NCBI GenBank assembly: GCA_039090855.1
Contig: CM077005.1
Coordinates: forward strand, 72,350,607 to 72,414,606
DNA from: Macrothele yani
Taxonomy: Eukaryota > Arthropoda > Arachnida > Araneae > Macrothelidae
Direction of reading: 5' to 3'
DNA length: 64,000 nt
Shown here: piece by piece, positions 60,553 through 64,000 of the stretch
How positions within the stretch are numbered: position 1 is the first letter of the stretch
Layout: the number at the start of each line of letters is the position of its first letter
The notes under the pieces: model-generated
Databases searched by the model: none
Seen by the model: the letters and a program-made list of their open reading frames with translations, nothing else
Told to the model about the DNA's origin: nothing
Translations under genes and position numbers: made by a program

Positions 60553-61686
60553 ATGCCTCGTCGCAGAATACGGCAGTCATTCCAGCACGTTTCGGAGTTC
60601 GACAGAGGACGAATAGTGGCTTATCGCGACTGCGGTTTTTCTTACCGTGACATCGGCGCCAGCCACAATGAGGCGAGTATGGATTCGGTGGATGCAGGAG
60701 GGACTGACTGATCGACGTGAGCGATTGCCGCAGCCGCGGCACACCAACGAACGAGAGGACCGGCATGTTGTGCGGTGGGCATTACCGGCTCTCACCGCCA
60801 CATCACGAACGTTAGCGTAGGAATTAGGGTGTGTTGCGCAACAACCAGTGTCAGCACGTATCGTTCGACATCGTCTGCAGGAGGGGGACTTGTCACACGG
60901 TGCCCCTTGCTCCGTTTACCATTGACGTTACACCACCTGCGACTGCGGCGGCATTGGGCTGTTGAACGCCGCACCTGGACTACGGAATGACACGACATTG
61001 TCTTCCCTGACGAATCCCGCTTCTGCCTGCAACACCACGATGGTCGGATCCGCGTGTGGTGGCACCGCGGCGAAAGACTGTATGACGCCTGTATTATGCA
61101 TCGCCATACCGGTCCGTCGCCTTGCGTTGGGGTTTAGGGCGCAATTGGATATGACACCCGCACCCCTCTGGTACGCACCGCCGGTACACCGAACAGCAAC
61201 CGCTACATCTCCGCTGTTTAGGAGCCTGTAGTCCTCCCTTACCTACAGGACCTGCCAGCGGCCACGTTTCAACAGGACAATGCGCGCCCGCACGTGGCAC
61301 GTATCGTGCAACAATTCTTCGCGGCCCACCAGTTGTCACTGCTGCCGTGGCCCGCCTTTTCTCCCGATATGTCGCCCATCGAACACGTCTGGTCGCTGAT
61401 CGGCAACCGAGTGGCCCGGCAAGCACCACCCGCGGCAACGCCTGATGAACTGTGGCAACGTGTGAAAGCAGCCCGGACCGACATACCCCAAGCCCACATC
61501 CAAAGTCTCTTTCGTTCGATGCCTCGGCGTGTAGCGGCCGTTATCGCCCGCCATGAGGGCCGCGCGAACTATTGGTGTCTGCGTGTTTCGCAAGTCGCAC
61601 GGGCGTGTAGCGGCCGTTATCGCCCGCCATGGGGGCCGCGCGAACTATTGGTGTCTGCGTGTTTCGCAAGTCGCACGGGCCTGTAA
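60553..61686 (+). pseudogene. Tc1-G transposase pseudogene (copy 2)
   Basis: MPRRRIRQSFQHVSEFDRGR, IVAYRDCGFSYRDIGA at the start, then a short deletion and frame change. LPQPRHTNEREDRHVVRWAL lies in the next frame. The first-Asp block (DIVFPDESRFCLQHHDGRIR) is readable at about 60996. From 61294 the frame is open: ARIVQQFFAAHQLSLLPWPA, FSPDMSPIEHVWSLIGNRVA (third Asp and Glu), SMPRRVAAVIARHEGRANYW. The second Asp (QQDNARPHVA) is at 61272-61301. The stop seen after TNY in copy 1 (TGA) is TGG here, and the downstream sequence including the duplicated 76 bp extends the frame to 61686. Inactive through several frame changes. Confidence 0.92.
61528..61679 (+). repeat. 76-bp tandem duplication at the end of Tc1-G copy 2
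   Basis: CGTGTAGCGGCCGTTATCGC begins at 61528 and 61604. The two units differ at one or two positions (CCATGAGGGC against CCATGGGGGC). Confidence 0.96.
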
Positions 61687-61787
61687 GCTCAATCGTTTCA
61701 TCTTTGTATCTGTTGTTATGTGTCCAATAAATCTGGCTTTGCTATCTCGTGTCCTTCTTGGTGTTGGATTTTGGGTGGCCAGCAGTG

Positions 61788-62954
61788 TATATAAATATTT
61801 TGTTTTCATTTAATCCAAGTATGAGAACTTTTAGCCTGACGATGATCAAGCTGTACGCTGTTGACCTCTGTAGGCGCGGGTTCGTTTCCTGAGCAGACGC
61901 GGGAAATATATTTTTTCCAGGTCTGCAAGATTTAAATTAAAAATAAAGCACTCCACTCCGTTATCCTAGACTTGGCTGTTTGCTGGAGTTGTGAACTAAA
62001 AAAAACGTTGTTTACTTTCTTTTTTTTTTTTACTTTCACACGACAAAGCTAAATGCAGGTGTCATCGCTTATTACTGCTGTGAATGACAAACATTCTTAG
62101 ACTGGCTTGAGGGAGGAGATTTTGTTCTTCATGCATTTTAGACAGCAGTTTATGAACGAACATCAGGATTCGGCAATCTTATCCGTCGAGGATTTCTTTC
62201 ATCAAAAAGAAAAAATGTTACACTCTTCAAAAAGAGCTTTATTAAAATCTTAGAGCTTGTATAACTAAACTTTTTCTCCAAAGATGGTGTAAGCCGCGAA
62301 AAAGTGCGATAGTGTAAATGCGAAGCTGAGAACATTCATTTTGATATACTGGTAAAAGGCAGGGGGGGACATGTTATTTTTTATTTCCGCAGAGACAAAA
62401 TGCATTATCCCTCTAGAAAAGATAGTAGTCTAGTAAATGTTTCATATCTTAATACAGTGATTTCAGTAACTGTTGACTTCTCCAGTAGGTTTTATTCACG
62501 CCGAGGCTTGTTTATTTAGGAGCGAAATGCAGACAATGTTTACTAATGCGTTTAGCAATTAGTTCTGGATTATTGCGCTTAATCGAAAAACGAATTTACT
62601 GACAGAAACAAATAGCTATGCGTAGTACGTGTCAATGCCAGAGCTACCTTATTTACTCTGGCTGACAAGAATAGTGGTTTTCTCGTACAATGCGCTACAG
62701 AAATGCGAAGATTAAGTTTTAGTGATTGCTTCAATTTGCTCTGGCACATTTAAGTCGTGTTTACCTAGTTACTGAAATTGAAGCATTTAAGGAATACGCG
62801 TTTAGTATTTTCTCTAAAGTAGATGAGTTCACGTATTTCGTCTCTCTCTTTTTAAACTGCGATTTCGATTAAAGGATGAAAATTTATTTGTGCTCTTTAA
62901 ACGTCCGTTTAGAAACCAGGGATTGACTCAAGAGCGCCATTTCTTTCATTTTGA
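61788..62954. other. Unannotated DNA
   Basis: No gene. A B-box-like GGTTCGTTTCC near 61882 hints at a degraded tRNA-derived repeat, but no A box was found. Confidence 0.5.
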
Positions 62955-63262
62955 ATGACACGTCACTTCCTTAAAGGATGTTCTTTCTGAACGGCACGTC
63001 ACTTCCTTAAATGATGTTCTTCTTGAATGGCACGTCACTTCCTTAAATGATGTTCTTTCTGAATGGCACGTTACTTCCTTTAATGATGTTCATTCTGAAT
63101 GGCACGTCACTTCCTTTAATGATGTTCTCTCTGAATGGCACGTCACTTCCTTAAATGATGTTCTTTCTGAATGGCACGTCACTTCCTTAAATGATGTTCT
63201 TTCTGAATGGCACGTCAATTCCTTAAATGATGTTTTTTCTGAATGCACGTCACTTATTTAAA
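62955..63262. repeat. 36-bp satellite, eight and a half units
   Basis: Unit GAATGGCACGTCACTTCCTT then AAATGATGTTCTTTCT. The first unit reads GAATGACACG, the second GAACGGCACG, and later units are nearly identical. The last unit is partial. No ORF significance is evident. Confidence 0.96.
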
Positions 63263-64000
63263 GTTTCTTAAAACTTGTTGGCAACAACTGGCAATGAGTG
63301 GGAAGGTAAAAGGTAAATAAATAAGTGCCATGTCGAGAGTGGCTTTTATTTCTGGTGATGGAACGACAATTTACTGATTGGATTTTGACGCCCGCTGTTT
63401 CGATGATCTGCACTTTGAAATATTTTGTTAAACGAAAGTGATCTTGTGAATAAATCAAGAAAGCTCTCTTAGTGTTCAAAGAGGAATTGTGATTACTGGC
63501 GAGTTGAAGTTCAAGAACCAGGCAACTAAAACAAGTTGTCGTAAAGCCCATTTACTGCGTTTCATGATATATTGATCTGTGATATACTTCTCTAATTTAA
63601 CCTTCCTATTAAGTTTCTGTGTTCTCATGTAAATTTCGTTTCACCTGGTTAAATTTTTTCTTACTTAACGGCACATTAATTCTGTTAATGAGCTTTCCAA
63701 ACTTGACATCCTGACAGTGGATCAACGGGAAATAAACTTTAGCTGGTCTGAGAAAGTAGACAAAGGTGATGTTTTGAGAGATATGATATGTTCTGATTAC
63801 GATATGCCAAGTTTTGGGTAAGAGCGAGAAACTGAGATATGGCAACGAAACTTGGTCGGTAACTTATTGAGAGCATGGGGAAACGATTTAACGGAGGAAA
63901 TATAGTTCGAAATTTCACCGCCAGGGGAACAATTGCATTGAAGGCGCAAGGAAACAGACACTTGCCTGTATGTGTGCCACCATCTGCAACACTCAATCAT
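63263..64000. other. Unannotated DNA to the window end
   Basis: A minus-strand ORF at 63739-63996 has no motif. The segment GAGATATGGCAACGAAACTT (63833-63852) with TTTCACCGCCAGGGG (63913-63927) faintly recalls the foldback subrepeat vocabulary, but the match is too weak to call. Confidence 0.4.

Larger units (their letters stand above)
60320..61787 (+). mobile_element. Tc1-like element G, copy 2
   Basis: Ends CACTGCTAGCCACCCAAAAT and, inverted, CACTGCTGGCCACCCAAAAT, flanked by TA (60318-60319 and 61788-61789). 1468 bp including a 76-bp tandem duplication near the end. Confidence 0.95.

Noticed and set aside
63833..63927. Possible extra foldback subrepeat near the window end.
   Set aside because: Only short shared words; not enough to distinguish from chance in AT-rich sequence.
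1..64000. CRISPR array or bacterial operon.
   Set aside because: Repeats found are minisatellites or transposon parts without spacer structure, and gene organisation is plainly eukaryotic.

Overview
This window looks like a gene-poor, repeat-saturated piece of a large arthropod (most likely insect) nuclear genome. The evidence is AT-rich non-coding DNA, no bacterial-style gene packing, about twenty dead Tc1/mariner-type DNA transposons, RTE-type and other LINE fragments, at least five different tRNA-derived SINE-like families, foldback and TTAA elements, and minisatellites. The species cannot be named from the sequence. I found no convincing host gene. The only candidate is one short cysteine/histidine-rich exon-like ORF at 608-832 (minus).

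Layout. 1-2442: unannotated DNA with the possible exon and an old SINE-1 remnant. 2443-4604: a mariner-like element of the DUF4817/DDE type with 270-bp inverted repeats and a SINE-1 inside. 5090-8466: a SINE-1 cluster in which a 5'-truncated LINE sits in a SINE that sits in another SINE. 8467-16689: mostly featureless DNA with a cluster of perfect palindromes (12.4-12.6 kb), an RTE tail (13.8-14.2 kb) and a minisatellite (14.2-14.8 kb). 16690-19294: two Tc1-like elements (families A and B). 19.6-20.1 kb: two copies of SINE-2. 20333-24905: a palindromic AT minisatellite invaded by a full-length RTE element (minus) and a truncated RTE element (plus), each with its own target-site duplication. 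24957-26186: Tc1-A copy 2. 26340-30138 and 30709-33824: two ancient Tc1-like elements, each split by younger insertions, including Tc1-C copies 1 and 2 (copy 2 is intact except for one deleted base). 34.1-35.4 kb: SINE-1, a MITE and an RTE tail. 36600-40290: a large foldback element built of about 150-bp subrepeats in two inverted arrays around a tRNA-derived SINE. 40.9-43.4 kb: SINE-5 copies and Tc1-C copy 3, itself interrupted by a SINE-1. 44.4-46.9 kb: two short TTAA-flanked elements. 47.9-49.6 kb: a mariner split by Tc1-B copy 2. 49.7-51.3 kb: duplicated SINE-4 and Tc1-F. 52313-54060: Tc1-I with two internal coding tandem expansions. 54.5-57.0 kb: a LINE reverse transcriptase split by Tc1-G copy 1. 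57.1-61.8 kb: Tc1-J, a SINE-1 and a chimeric retro-copy of that locus, Tc1-H and Tc1-G copy 2. 62955-63262: a 36-bp satellite.

The genes do not form a pathway. They are layers of selfish DNA whose order of arrival can often be read, because outer elements resume exactly where inner ones end (TA, TTAA or longer duplications). Family letters (Tc1-A to J, SINE-1 to 5) are local labels. The most notable structures are the foldback element, the chimeric SINE insertion at 58.5-59.0 kb, the 71-bp perfect palindrome at 24.6-24.8 kb, the recurrent perfect hairpins created inside old transposons, and the three tandem amplifications of 74-78 bp inside transposase genes.
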